Assembly: GCA_026984035.1 (NCBI GenBank)
Contig: JALSSW010000130.1
Span: forward strand, 1-46,973
Direction of reading: 5' to 3'
DNA: 46,973 nt
Origin: Planctomycetota bacterium
Lineage (GTDB): Bacteria > Planctomycetota > UBA1135 > GCA-002748355
Within the stretch, counting starts at the first letter, position 1. Each line of letters opens with the position of its first letter. A program made the position numbers and the translations under genes. This document shows, piece by piece, positions 8,413 through 16,603 of this stretch. The notes under the pieces are model-generated. The model had not been told where the DNA came from. It made no database searches and saw only the letters and a list, made by a program, of their open reading frames with translations.

Positions 8413-8843
8413 AGCGGAAAAGCAAGGTCCTCTTTCTCTGCACGGGCAACTCCTGTCGCAGCCAGATGGCGGAGGGCTTTGCCAGAGCCCTGAGGCCCCA
8501 AGACATCGATCCATATTCTGCGGGGATCGAAACCCATGGGCTCAACCCATGGGCGGTTCGAGTCATGGCCGAAGCCGGAGTCGATATTTCGAAGCAATCT
8601 TCCAAAAAAATCAGCGAAGTCCTCCACATCCCCTTCGATCTCATTGTGACCGTTTGCGATCACGCAAGGGAGACCTGCCCGATCTTCCCCCGTGAAGTTC
8701 CCTTGCTCCATCAAAGCTTCCCCGATCCTCCCCGTTGTGTCTCCAGCTCCATGACTCAAGCCGAAACACTCAAAGTCTACTCCCAAGTTCGGGATCAAAT
8801 TCGGGATTTCATTTTGAACCTAAAGGTCGATCCTGCGCTCTGA
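8409..8843 (+). CDS. arsC: Thioredoxin-coupled arsenate reductase / LMW phosphatase fold
   Basis: A 144-residue protein of the low-molecular-weight tyrosine phosphatase fold. The P-loop is CTGNSCR (Cys11, Cys16, Arg17), and VTVCDHARETC supplies Cys83 and Cys90 seven residues apart. This Cys triad is diagnostic of the thioredoxin-dependent ArsC type, where the pair forms the resolving disulfide. It would reduce arsenate to arsenite in the cytoplasm. There is no arsenite pump or ArsR regulator beside it. ATG 8409 overlaps the stop of the upstream unknown gene, so expression is coupled to that gene and not to arsenic resistance genes. Confidence 0.88.
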   Translation: MKRKSKVLFLCTGNSCRSQMAEGFARALRPQDIDPYSAGIETHGLNPWAVRVMAEAGVDISKQSSKKISEVLHIPFDLIVTVCDHARETCPIFPREVPLLHQSFPDPPRCVSSSMTQAETLKVYSQVRDQIRDFILNLKVDPAL

Positions 8844-9248
8844 TTTTTTTCCGAGGGCCTTTTTTCTTAGGGTGAATGGATGGAGAAAAAGAGTAGGTGA
8901 GTGGCCTTTATGTTTTCATATTGGTTTTTCACAAACTGTCCTCGCCCTAAGGTTTTTTAGTTCAAAGGCTTCCGCACTTATTAAAAGCATTGGTGAAGAT
9001 CTCTCGAAGTTTCTGGGCGGTAAAGGGGGATGTGCGGTTTGTTTCGTTTTGAGAATTATGCTGGGCTTTCAGGGTTTGTGGGTGTAGAGTCATTGGAGAA
9101 AAGGTTTATCTTCAAGGAACATCACCTTCTTCTTTGGACAAAGCTAGGTTACATGGCATTAAAACCTTTCATTCACCATTACGGCCCTTTCCTGACCCCT
9201 TAGGACAATGGTTCAAAACAAGGGGCTTTTTTGGCCTGGTGAAAGATT
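8844..9248. other. Non-coding gap before the sigma-like cassette
   Basis: About 405 bp without a convincing gene. The first 30 bases contain two T-runs but no clear stem before them. The region is visibly more A+T-rich than the flanking genes, which continues into the cassette that follows. Promoter sequences for the cassette presumably lie here, but I could not identify a clear -35/-10 pair. Confidence 0.5.
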
Positions 9249-9284
9249 TTGAATTTTTTACCTGCCTTTTACTTGTTGATTCTT

Positions 9285-9995
9285 ATGAAACCCAAAGACC
9301 CATTGCAAGCTCTAGATGCCTTTTTCAGATGGGAAAAACGAATTCGCAATATGCGGCCTTGCAGAATGGAAACCGTAGAGACTCTTTTCCTTGTAGAAGA
9401 TAAGTTCTTTTCAAGGTGGATGGTGGATCGGCTTCCAACTCATTTGGAGGCATGGCTCCATGTAGTATTTCGGCATTATCTTTTAAAGGTCAGAAAGAGA
9501 AGAAGGCTTTTTTTCTCATTGGATGAGCGGCTTGAGCGGCGGGAAGAGTTCTGTGAAGGTTTGCCGGTGTCTTCGGAATTATGTTCAACGAGAAAAGAAC
9601 CATGGCCCATTTGTTCTGAAACAAAAGATTTTTCTGACCCTCAAGACACGCCAGGACGAATGGTTTTGGCCTTGTTTTTAAAAGCGATTCAAAATGGAGA
9701 GTTGTTGCCTAAGCTAGGATCAAAACCGATCCGATTCACATCGACCCAGCGGCTTGTTCTTGAAGCATTTCTTGGGAGTGGTTCACTAAAAGAGGCAGCA
9801 AGAAAGGTTGCCCTGTCCCCGAGAGACTTTCGAAACTATTTAAAAGGAATTGTGAAAAAAATCGCGAAAAATCTTCCCCCCCCTCTCTTAATAGGAAGAC
9901 AATTCGGTCTTCCTTGTATTGGACGTATTGGATCCAAAACCTTCAGTCCTATCCCTCTGTTTAGCGATTCAGAAGGGACCAAGGATGAGGAATAA
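9285..9995 (+). CDS. Divergent ECF sigma-factor-like protein
   Basis: A 236-residue protein that resembles a degenerate ECF sigma factor. Residues about 48-80 (HLEAWLHVVFRHYLLKVRKR, then FFSLDERLE) look like sigma region 2.3-2.4, where a WL..I.RN pattern precedes a basic run and a SLDE motif. Residues about 150-197 (FTSTQRLVLEAFLGSGSLKE and the following segment) look like the region-4 helix-turn-helix. The linker is long and Cys-containing. Start is uncertain: ATG 9285 has a poor ribosome site, while TTG 9249 has GGTG 8 bases upstream and would add 12 hydrophobic residues. The stop overlaps the strong AAGGAG site of the next gene, so it heads a three-gene unit and may control it. Confidence 0.5.
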   Translation: MKPKDPLQALDAFFRWEKRIRNMRPCRMETVETLFLVEDKFFSRWMVDRLPTHLEAWLHVVFRHYLLKVRKRRRLFFSLDERLERREEFCEGLPVSSELCSTRKEPWPICSETKDFSDPQDTPGRMVLALFLKAIQNGELLPKLGSKPIRFTSTQRLVLEAFLGSGSLKEAARKVALSPRDFRNYLKGIVKKIAKNLPPPLLIGRQFGLPCIGRIGSKTFSPIPLFSDSEGTKDEE

Positions 9996-10005
9996 GGAGA
10001 GAATC

Positions 10006-10380
10006 ATGAAAAAAATCCTGTTAGCATTTTCTGCTCTTTTCCCCGTAGTCGCTTATCCCAATCCTGAGCCGCTTGTAAAGCCTTCGGAAGCTTATGTTTA
10101 CACTCTTCCCGTCGAGGGGATCGTCAATTTGACAAAGGACTGGAGGTTTATCGCTGTTTCTGATGGAACCAGCTGTAAAGTCATGACGATCAAGAACCTA
10201 GGTCTCAATCCCGCTGAGATCCAGGTGAAATGGACTAACAATCAGGTAGAAAATTTTACAGTGGCGCCCGGAGATCAGGTTCCGATTATTTGCTTGTTTG
10301 GGGTGGTGAAAGGGAAATGTAAGCAAGATCCCGACAAGCCCGGGGAGGAAACTACGACGGTTAAATGGACGCTTCAATGA
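10006..10380 (+). CDS. Small secreted protein of the sigma-like cassette
   Basis: A 124-residue exported protein. MKKILLAFSALFPVVAYP is a signal peptide. The mature part is about 105 residues, predicted beta-rich, with three cysteines (TSCKV, IICLFG, KGKCK) and no known motif. Its ribosome site AAGGAG (9994-9999) is the best in the window and overlaps the upstream stop codon, which implies strong, coupled translation. The stop codon overlaps the ATG of the next gene (ATGA at 10377-10380). A structural or adhesive surface role is possible, but I cannot assign a function. Confidence 0.75.
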   Translation: MKKILLAFSALFPVVAYPNPEPLVKPSEAYVYTLPVEGIVNLTKDWRFIAVSDGTSCKVMTIKNLGLNPAEIQVKWTNNQVENFTVAPGDQVPIICLFGVVKGKCKQDPDKPGEETTTVKWTLQ

Positions 10381-12053
10381 AAAGAAAATCTTGGTGGGGG
10401 GTAGGACTTTTTGTCTTCATTGGATTCTTCCTTCTCCTTCTTTTCTTTTTTGGAAACCTTTTTCACCAAGGGAAAGCAGTCTCCGATTTCCCCGCCTCAT
10501 CTCTGGAGGGGGGGAAATCGGAAGCAATCCGAAGTTTTCCTCGGGAAGAAGGGGGGCATAAGAAGTCTAGGCTGTCTGGGCGCAAGCCTGTTGCTGAAGA
10601 AAAAAAGCCCCGGGGAATCATCAAAGGATTGGTTCTTTTTGGGCAGAAACCGGTTCCCTCGGCTCTTGTCTACGCCCTTCCTTCCCGGGGGGAGGGGAAG
10701 GCGGTTTTGGAGCGAGAGAAGGTTGGGGCTTCGGTTCCCAGTTTTCCCGAATTCGTCCATCCTTTAAGCGAGGTCCACACGAACAAGGAAGGTGTTTTTG
10801 CTTTGAACATTCCTCAAAAATGGCAAACAAAAACGATTGATCTGGTTGTTTTTGAACCTGGCTTCCTTCGAGGCGGTGTTCGAAATATTGTTCCCAGGGA
10901 CATTCGGACGAGATTGTTGGTCATCCTTCACAAAGGTTTGGCAATTCGGGGTTTCATAAAAGATGAAAAAGGGCAAGCGATTGGGGGACTTAAGGTTTTT
11001 GCCACTACCGACTTTAAAGCTCGGGGGAGAAACCTTCGATGTCCACGAAACTACAAGAGGCAGATAAAAGCTAGGCCCTATCTTAAAACCCCATTTTGCT
11101 TTTCGGAGGCACGATCAGAGCAAGATGGTTCCTTTGTGATCAAGGGGCTAGAGCCTGGGAGCTATGTATTGAATGTGGAAGGTGGTCCCTGGACCATGAA
11201 GGAGCACCCGACTGTGTTTGCAGGGTCAGAAAATGTCCAGCTAACCATCGTGCCGGCCTATCACCTTTTATTAGCGGTGAAAAGTGAGAAAGAACGAGCT
11301 CCTATCCCACGGTTTAAGGTGAATGCCTCTTGGCACATTTCGGATGAAGAGTCCCAAGGAATGTTCTTGGTGGGCTTCAGGGGGAGGCTGGATTTCTTTT
11401 ATTCGCCTTTTTCTCAGGGCAAAACCTTGAAGGAAGGCCTGCCTGTTTCATTGGAGATCCAAGCACCCGGTTTTTTTCATTCTTCGAAGGAAGTTGTTCT
11501 GTATCAAAAGGAAGCAGAGCCTATTGAAGTGTTGCTTCGAAAAAAGAATCTCAAGCTAACAGAGATTAAAGTGTTTGATGCCTTCGGGAATCCTACTTCC
11601 GATTTTAAAGCTTGGATTGCCGCTCAAGGAGATCGAAATTTTCGACCGATCCCCGTTCGCCACAAAAGTAAGGATGTGGGCTTCTTGGAAGTGCCGCAGG
11701 GGAGATGGTTACTCCGTATACGGTCTACGGACAGCTTTCCTTTGGGAACCCCTTGGCAGCGTCTTTTTTCCTTTCCCTTGTCTCCAAAAGCTAGGCTGAT
11801 TGTTCATTTGAAAAGCGATTGCTCCCTGCAGCTGGACCTTCGCGGATTGTCCTGGCAGTCCGAAGTAAAAAGTGTTTTGTTTCAATCAGCAAAAGGTGTG
11901 CTGCAGTTGCCACGTCCAAGGAATTCTCGGAACGGTCTTCTCCGATGGGTTCAAGTGCCTCCCGGGGAATGGAATGTTGAAATTCATGGAAAAAAGAAGA
12001 GCTTGAAAAAAAAGGTGAGGGTCAAACCAGGATTGAATCTTGTGGTTATGTGA
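10377..12053 (+). CDS. Membrane-anchored protein with carboxypeptidase-regulatory-like repeats
   Basis: A 558-residue protein with an N-terminal anchor: MKRKSWWGVG then a hydrophobic stretch to about residue 26, with no obvious cleavage site. The extracytoplasmic part contains beta-sandwich repeats of the carboxypeptidase regulatory-like (CNA-B-like) type. Examples are IKGLVLFGQKPVPSALVYA with TNKEGVFALNIP, and IRGFIKDEKGQAIGGLKVFA with EQDGSFVIKGLEPGSYVLNV. Such domains are structural and occur in surface proteins. The later 250 residues look like further, diverged sandwiches. I chose ATG 10377, which overlaps the previous stop; an ATG at 10365 is possible. It probably presents or partners the preceding secreted protein. 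Confidence 0.75.
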   Translation: MKRKSWWGVGLFVFIGFFLLLLFFFGNLFHQGKAVSDFPASSLEGGKSEAIRSFPREEGGHKKSRLSGRKPVAEEKKPRGIIKGLVLFGQKPVPSALVYALPSRGEGKAVLEREKVGASVPSFPEFVHPLSEVHTNKEGVFALNIPQKWQTKTIDLVVFEPGFLRGGVRNIVPRDIRTRLLVILHKGLAIRGFIKDEKGQAIGGLKVFATTDFKARGRNLRCPRNYKRQIKARPYLKTPFCFSEARSEQDGSFVIKGLEPGSYVLNVEGGPWTMKEHPTVFAGSENVQLTIVPAYHLLLAVKSEKERAPIPRFKVNASWHISDEESQGMFLVGFRGRLDFFYSPFSQGKTLKEGLPVSLEIQAPGFFHSSKEVVLYQKEAEPIEVLLRKKNLKLTEIKVFDAFGNPTSDFKAWIAAQGDRNFRPIPVRHKSKDVGFLEVPQGRWLLRIRSTDSFPLGTPWQRLFSFPLSPKARLIVHLKSDCSLQLDLRGLSWQSEVKSVLFQSAKGVLQLPRPRNSRNGLLRWVQVPPGEWNVEIHGKKKSLKKKVRVKPGLNLVVM

Positions 12054-12088
12054 TCCGTTCTGCCAATTCTGAGGGACTTTTGGGGTCC

Positions 12089-12104
12089 TTGGGCTCTAGC
12101 CCAA
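12089..12104 (+). terminator. Hairpin between convergent genes
   Basis: TTGGGC (12089-12094) and GCCCAA (12099-12104) pair perfectly around TCTA. It is 36 bp after the stop of the large surface protein. No T-run follows, so this is only a possible terminator for the cassette. Confidence 0.3.
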
Positions 12105-12181
12105 ACTTCATTGCAGCGTCCTCCCTTCATTCTCATGGCTGGAAGGTATGAGTTCCCTGTCCAAGGGTTTTATTGGCTTTC

Positions 12182-13225
12182 CTATAGTCCGGAAGGCTCG
12201 AGCAGCTGAAAGCAAGAAGGGGAGATCGCTTTATTGAAGGAGCAGGCGGCGAGCCGATCCGCCCGCTGGTGGAATCCGAGCTTGTGAAGGCTTTGGATGT
12301 GTTCGCGGAGAATTCTTTTTTGGAAGGATCCGTCGTTGCCCTTCCAAGGTTCCAGGTCCAAGTATTGGTCGAAGATTCGGGCGAGGGCTTCTTGAGCGGT
12401 CGGGAGGGGGAAGGTTCGCATACAGGCAGCTTCGGGGTGGGCTTCGCATCCGCGGGCGTTGCGCCCTTCGAAGTCCCGGGTCATGCAGCCTAGGCAGTCG
12501 AGGCCGGGGTGTTGAACTGCGATGAGGGTTCTCCCCTCATGAAGGAAGCGTTGGGGGAGGGCCAGGGAGAAGAAGCCGAGGACAGGGCAGTTTGCCGCTT
12601 GGGCGTAATGCAGGAGTCCGGAGTTATTGCCGATGAAGAGATCGCATTGCTCGAGGACGGCCGCTGTGGCGCGGATAGAAAGTTTGCCGACCAGATCGTG
12701 TCCGAGGCCGAGGCCTTGGCGGGCGCCGACCTCGATCAGGGTGGCACCCCGGGCGAGCACTTGCCGGGCGAGGGCCTGAAAGTGGGGGATGGGGAGGGCG
12801 CGATAGGGGTCGGATCCATCGGAGCAAAGGGCGACGATGGGGCGCCTAAGGCTTTGGATGCCAAGCTCTTGGGCGATGCCTCGCTCCTGGGGGCCGAGGT
12901 GAAGCATGGGTGTCCTGTTTTGTGGGAAGAGGCCGGCGTAGGAGCACATGTGGTCGACGAGGGAGGGGAGGGCTTCGAGGGCGGCGAAAGCCCTGTGTCC
13001 GATTTCGGTGAAGAGGGAGACGGGGACGATGCGATCAGGGCGGTAGCCGGGAGGGGCTTCTCCATCGATGTCGGGGGAAAAGGCACAGTTACCTGCATGC
13101 CCTCGCCAACGGATCTCGGCATCGGGGCCGTGGAAGTCCCGAAGGCCACGCAGCATCGGTTCGGCGCAGACGAGGTCGCCCAGGCCCCAGCGGCCACGGA
13201 AATCCACAAGCACACGGGGGGGCAT
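12182..13225 (-). CDS. GT9 heptosyltransferase-like glycosyltransferase
   Basis: A 347-residue protein with the GT9 (ADP-heptose:LPS heptosyltransferase) fold pattern. The N-terminal VLVDFRGRWGLGDLVCAEPMLRGL matches the first Rossmann unit and its loop (usually GxGDxL). The segment FIGNNSGLLHYAQAANCPVLGFF matches the family's C-terminal nucleotide-binding motif, with NNSG in place of the usual NDSG. It would transfer a heptose-type sugar from a nucleotide donor. Four Cys in the C-terminal part (CLGCMTRDF, GCEAH, ACMRTF) are unusual and could bind metal. ATG 13225 has GGAG five bases upstream. Last gene of the four-gene minus-strand operon. Confidence 0.75.
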   Translation of the reverse strand: MPPRVLVDFRGRWGLGDLVCAEPMLRGLRDFHGPDAEIRWRGHAGNCAFSPDIDGEAPPGYRPDRIVPVSLFTEIGHRAFAALEALPSLVDHMCSYAGLFPQNRTPMLHLGPQERGIAQELGIQSLRRPIVALCSDGSDPYRALPIPHFQALARQVLARGATLIEVGARQGLGLGHDLVGKLSIRATAAVLEQCDLFIGNNSGLLHYAQAANCPVLGFFSLALPQRFLHEGRTLIAVQHPGLDCLGCMTRDFEGRNARGCEAHPEAACMRTFPLPTAQEALARIFDQYLDLEPWKGNDGSFQKRILREHIQSLHKLGFHQRADRLAACSFNKAISPSCFQLLEPSGL

Positions 13226-13233
13226 CGCTACTC

Positions 13234-14499
13234 CTAGACAAAGACCGCTTCGACCGCCTTCTCGATTTCTTGGAGGCGTTCGGGGGGGAGGAATTGGAGG
13301 AGGTCGACTTGGACTTCTTCCTGGTGACCTGTGCGGCGTCCCAGTTCAACCGCTGCGCAAAGGCAGTCAGGGTCGTGTTTTCCGAGTTTGATGGCCTGGA
13401 GAGTTGCGGCAAGGGCTTTTTTCTCCTCGCCGGTGGCCCAGAGGGAGAGGCCGAGTTCTGCCCAGGCCTCGGGGGAGGCTTCACCTTCCTCTTCTTGCTG
13501 CTTTCCGATGGCGACCAGAAAAGCCTGGCTCGCTTCCTCGGGGCGGCCTTCGTCCAGGAAGCGCCGGCCCACTTTGAGGCTGTCCTCCACCTTCATCCAA
13601 CGGAGATACACCCTTGAGTCGTCGGCGTTGCGCCGGAAGACCTTGCCTTCGCCATCCATGAAAGCTCCGCGCCCCGAGTTCTCGTGACAGGGATCGCAAA
13701 AACCGAAATCGCTGCAGGCAAAAAACTCGCCGAAGGAGGGGATGGGTTTCACCCTCCCAATGTCGGTGATGTTCCCAAAACTGTGTTTCCGGGCTTCGAG
13801 ATGGAATTGGCAATTATGGATGTCCCCGTTCGGGGCGAAGTTGACCCAGCCGCTGGTGCAGCCCATTTGCTGTTTATGTTCATGGGTAAAGGCATCCCCC
13901 ATGTGATTGCCCCGGAACTCGTTGCGCTGGAAGTCGAGACCTAGGCCACGAGCCGCTTCGTAAAAACTCCGGATGTTTGCGTCATGCTCTTCATCCCGGA
14001 AATGCGGGAAGGCATCCAGGTCCAGAAGGGAAAACACAGGCTGTTCGATGACTCCTGAATCCCGGAGTTTCCTTGCCCGCCGAACAAACTCCTCGGGGGC
14101 CATGAACTTGGGGTGATAAGTGTGAAAGCTCGAAAAGAAGGTCTTCCCTGCGCTCTTCATCGCATCTACGAAGGCGTCAATGTCAAAGCTCAGGTTGGAG
14201 GTGAGGTCCAGCTTGTATCCCTCCAAATGGGTGGCGATGTAGAGAAAATCACGATGCAGGCTCGGTTCTCCTCCGGTCAAAATCAGCGTGTGTTCAGGCC
14301 GCTCGGGTAGGGCATTGAGAGAGGACACCCATGCTTCGCCCGAGAGTTCGTCATAGCGTCCCCAGGGGCGGCGCTTTTCTCCGGGGATGATCATTCCCTT
14401 TTGGATGCAATAATCGCAGGAGAAGTTGCAGCGGGCGGTCAAGTAAACCACCCACTGGTGGGCCTTGGCCGTGGGGAGGGGAAAGGCTTTGGAACTCAT
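13234..14499 (-). CDS. Radical SAM enzyme with C-terminal Cys cluster and TPR-like tail
   Basis: A 421-residue radical SAM protein. CNFSCDYC (Cys24, Cys28, Cys31) binds the 4Fe-4S cluster that cleaves SAM, and LTGGEPSLH is the SAM-binding GGE motif. Further Cys in MGCTSGW, HNCQFH and FACSDFGFCDPC suggest a SPASM-like auxiliary cluster domain. Residues about 300-410 form helical repeats (DSLKVGRRFLDEGRPEEASQ, EAWAELGLSLWATGEEKKAL) like TPRs. SPASM enzymes modify peptides or proteins or act on small molecules. No precursor peptide gene is visible beside it. Its ribosome site GAGG lies close to the ATG at 14499, and the gap to the GT9 gene is 8 bp. Confidence 0.85.
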   Translation of the reverse strand: MSSKAFPLPTAKAHQWVVYLTARCNFSCDYCIQKGMIIPGEKRRPWGRYDELSGEAWVSSLNALPERPEHTLILTGGEPSLHRDFLYIATHLEGYKLDLTSNLSFDIDAFVDAMKSAGKTFFSSFHTYHPKFMAPEEFVRRARKLRDSGVIEQPVFSLLDLDAFPHFRDEEHDANIRSFYEAARGLGLDFQRNEFRGNHMGDAFTHEHKQQMGCTSGWVNFAPNGDIHNCQFHLEARKHSFGNITDIGRVKPIPSFGEFFACSDFGFCDPCHENSGRGAFMDGEGKVFRRNADDSRVYLRWMKVEDSLKVGRRFLDEGRPEEASQAFLVAIGKQQEEEGEASPEAWAELGLSLWATGEEKKALAATLQAIKLGKHDPDCLCAAVELGRRTGHQEEVQVDLLQFLPPERLQEIEKAVEAVFV

Positions 14500-14506
14500 G
14501 CCCTCT

Positions 14507-15262
14507 TTATCGATCGCAAGGGCCTTTCTGCTGAAGTCTCTCGAGGCGCTGAACCCAGGGTTCCTCCTGCAAGGGCAGGATCAAGTGTCCTCCTCCCTTG
14601 GCGATCTCCATCTCGGCATGGGGCAGGGCGGCAAGCATCTCCCGGGCCGAAGAAACCGAATCCACGATCTTGTCCCGGTCCGAAGCGACGAGGAGGACTG
14701 GTTGTTGCACCTGGCCGAGACGAGGCCGGAGATCCACACCCTCAATCATCTTGAGGCGGCGCCGGTATCCTTGGTCAAAATAGGTCCCGCAGTGGGCGCG
14801 GAAGGCGGCGAGGGCCTTGGGATCTCTTCTGTTTCCAAAAAGGGACCAGGGAGCGAAGAGCTTGCGTCCCCCGTGGAAGCAGATCTGGGGGACGAGGGGA
14901 GCTGTAAGACGGGCGAGGCTGAGACGGAAACGCCTGCGAAAGTAGACAAAGCTATTCACAATGAGGAGAGCGCAGAAGGCCTTGGGGTGGTCCAGGGCCG
15001 CCTGGAAGGCTACGGCGCCTCCGAAGGATTCGGCGAGAAGGATGCAAGGATCTAAACCTTCTGCTTTGATCTTTTCCGCGATGCTGGAGGCAAGTGCCGC
15101 GTAGCTGTCCTCTCCCTGAGAAAGATAGCGAAAGCGAACGAGAGTAAAGTGCTGTTCGATCCGGTTCGCCGTGCCGAGAAGCATTTCGCCGGAACCGTCG
15201 ATCCCCGGGACATAGGCGACAGCCGGACCTTGGCCTTGGATGGATAGGATGTCCGCGATCAA
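14507..15262 (-). CDS. Alpha/beta hydrolase
   Basis: A 251-residue alpha/beta hydrolase. The nucleophile elbow is AESFGG (G-x-S-x-G position with Ala replacing the first Gly). The acid is likely Asp in ASDRDKIVD, and the His in GGGHLILP completes the triad. VAYVPGIDGSGEML is the oxyanion-hole strand-loop. There is no signal peptide. The TTG start at 15262 overlaps the stop of the MFS gene (TTGA), and the gene ends 7 bp before the radical SAM gene. An esterase, thioesterase or acyl-transfer role in the operon's product is possible. Confidence 0.8.
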   Translation of the reverse strand: MIADILSIQGQGPAVAYVPGIDGSGEMLLGTANRIEQHFTLVRFRYLSQGEDSYAALASSIAEKIKAEGLDPCILLAESFGGAVAFQAALDHPKAFCALLIVNSFVYFRRRFRLSLARLTAPLVPQICFHGGRKLFAPWSLFGNRRDPKALAAFRAHCGTYFDQGYRRRLKMIEGVDLRPRLGQVQQPVLLVASDRDKIVDSVSSAREMLAALPHAEMEIAKGGGHLILPLQEEPWVQRLERLQQKGPCDR

Positions 15263-16482
15263 AGTTCTTCTCCCGCAAATTGCATCTCATCACTGTTCCC
15301 AGGAGCGAGGAACAAAGCAATCAGGCTGAGTCCCAAGGCGACGATAGCGACCCAAAAGAAAATGCCTCGAATCCCGTGCCCATCCTGAAATACAAGTGGG
15401 AAGACGATGGCGAAAGTGAGGCGTGCAGCAAAGGAAAGGGAGGATAGAGCGAGTGCACGATCCCTCGAAGGGATGCGATGGTTTGCATAGCTCTGCACAA
15501 GAGGCCAATGTAGGCCGAAGGAAACCTGCTGCAGGAAAAAGAGGGGGATGAGGAGGGCGCTGGTTTCAATGGAGAGCCCCAAAAAGGAAAGGGCCATCAG
15601 CACGGGAAGCCAAAGCAGGGTGCGAACCTCGCCGAAACGCCCGCTGATCCTTGGCGCAAGCTTGGTGAATGGGAGGGCGACAAAGGCGAAGCTGAAATAG
15701 AGTCCGCCGACGAAAAGGGGACCTTTCTTCTTGGCTTCTTCAAGCCAGGGCTGGTTGGTGTGGAATCCGAAGCGGAGCAGAAAAAACAAGAGGATGTAGA
15801 GGATGAAGAGCCACCGAACCTGGGAGTTGCGAAAGACGGCGAGGATCCTTCCAGTGGTGCCCCCATTGGGTCTTTGGATCTTCACCGAACGAGGCTGTCT
15901 TCCTACTGTTTCCCTGAGGCCCAAGGCGGCGAGAACTCCAAAGAGGCAAAAGAATGAAGTCGCCAGGGCAACAGCTGGAAGACCAAAGATGGTCCCGATC
16001 AAACCTCCCGCTAAAAAACTCAGAGCCGTTCCCAGGGTCCTCCACATCGACATGCTGGATTCAAGGCGCAAGTATTGATCGCGCCTTCCCTCTGCCAAGA
16101 GGGTTTCATAGAGGAGGGCGGAGGGTGTCCCTGAAAGCAGCGCATGCCCTGTTCCTTGGAGAAGCTCAGCGATGGCGAAGCTTTGGTAGTCTGTCGCCAC
16201 AAACATCAGGAAAAATCCGGCGGAGAAAAAACAGGGGCCCAGGATCAGCGGGATCTTTCGTCCGATCCGATCCGCGAGCCAACCTGTGGGAAGCTCGAGA
16301 GCCACCATCGCAAAATAATAAACAGACTGGAGGGTCGCATAGTCACCCCGGCTCAGACCTCTTTCCCGGACCAAGAAATAAAGCAGTGGGATGATGGCCA
16401 GGGGGAATGTGAAGAATGAGAAAACAGCAAAGCGGATGTGACTCCTCTTGTTCAACCCAATTGCGTCTCCTTCTTCGGCCAT
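15259..16482 (-). CDS. Major facilitator superfamily transporter
   Basis: A 407-residue, 12-helix MFS protein in the inner membrane. The loop after helix 2 reads GWLADRIGRK, the MFS motif A. About twelve hydrophobic segments are visible. It begins the minus-strand operon with the hydrolase, radical SAM and GT9 genes, so it may export or import the substrate those enzymes handle. The Q/R/K-rich central loop (RPNGGTTGR region) fits the cytoplasmic loop between helices 6 and 7. It resembles MFS members of the drug/small-molecule efflux type, but the substrate cannot be told. Confidence 0.88.
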   Translation of the reverse strand: MAEEGDAIGLNKRSHIRFAVFSFFTFPLAIIPLLYFLVRERGLSRGDYATLQSVYYFAMVALELPTGWLADRIGRKIPLILGPCFFSAGFFLMFVATDYQSFAIAELLQGTGHALLSGTPSALLYETLLAEGRRDQYLRLESSMSMWRTLGTALSFLAGGLIGTIFGLPAVALATSFFCLFGVLAALGLRETVGRQPRSVKIQRPNGGTTGRILAVFRNSQVRWLFILYILLFFLLRFGFHTNQPWLEEAKKKGPLFVGGLYFSFAFVALPFTKLAPRISGRFGEVRTLLWLPVLMALSFLGLSIETSALLIPLFFLQQVSFGLHWPLVQSYANHRIPSRDRALALSSLSFAARLTFAIVFPLVFQDGHGIRGIFFWVAIVALGLSLIALFLAPGNSDEMQFAGEEL

Positions 16483-16603
16483 TGCCCCATGGCTACCCTG
16501 GGCTGTGGGTTCTGTCCAGGTTTTTCGACATGGCCCTTGAGATGCAATGCTCCCTACTCATTGCTCGATCTCCCTCCAAGGCAGGGCTAAGATTTCCCCC
16601 CAC

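Noticed and set aside
8872..9087. Plus-strand 71-aa frame in the gap before the sigma-like gene
   Set aside because: No ribosome site or recognisable motif, and composition differs from known genes in the window.
12509..13237. Plus-strand Glu/Gly-rich 242-aa frame
   Set aside because: Antisense to the GT9 gene. Repetitive acidic composition is typical of shadows in GC-rich sequence.
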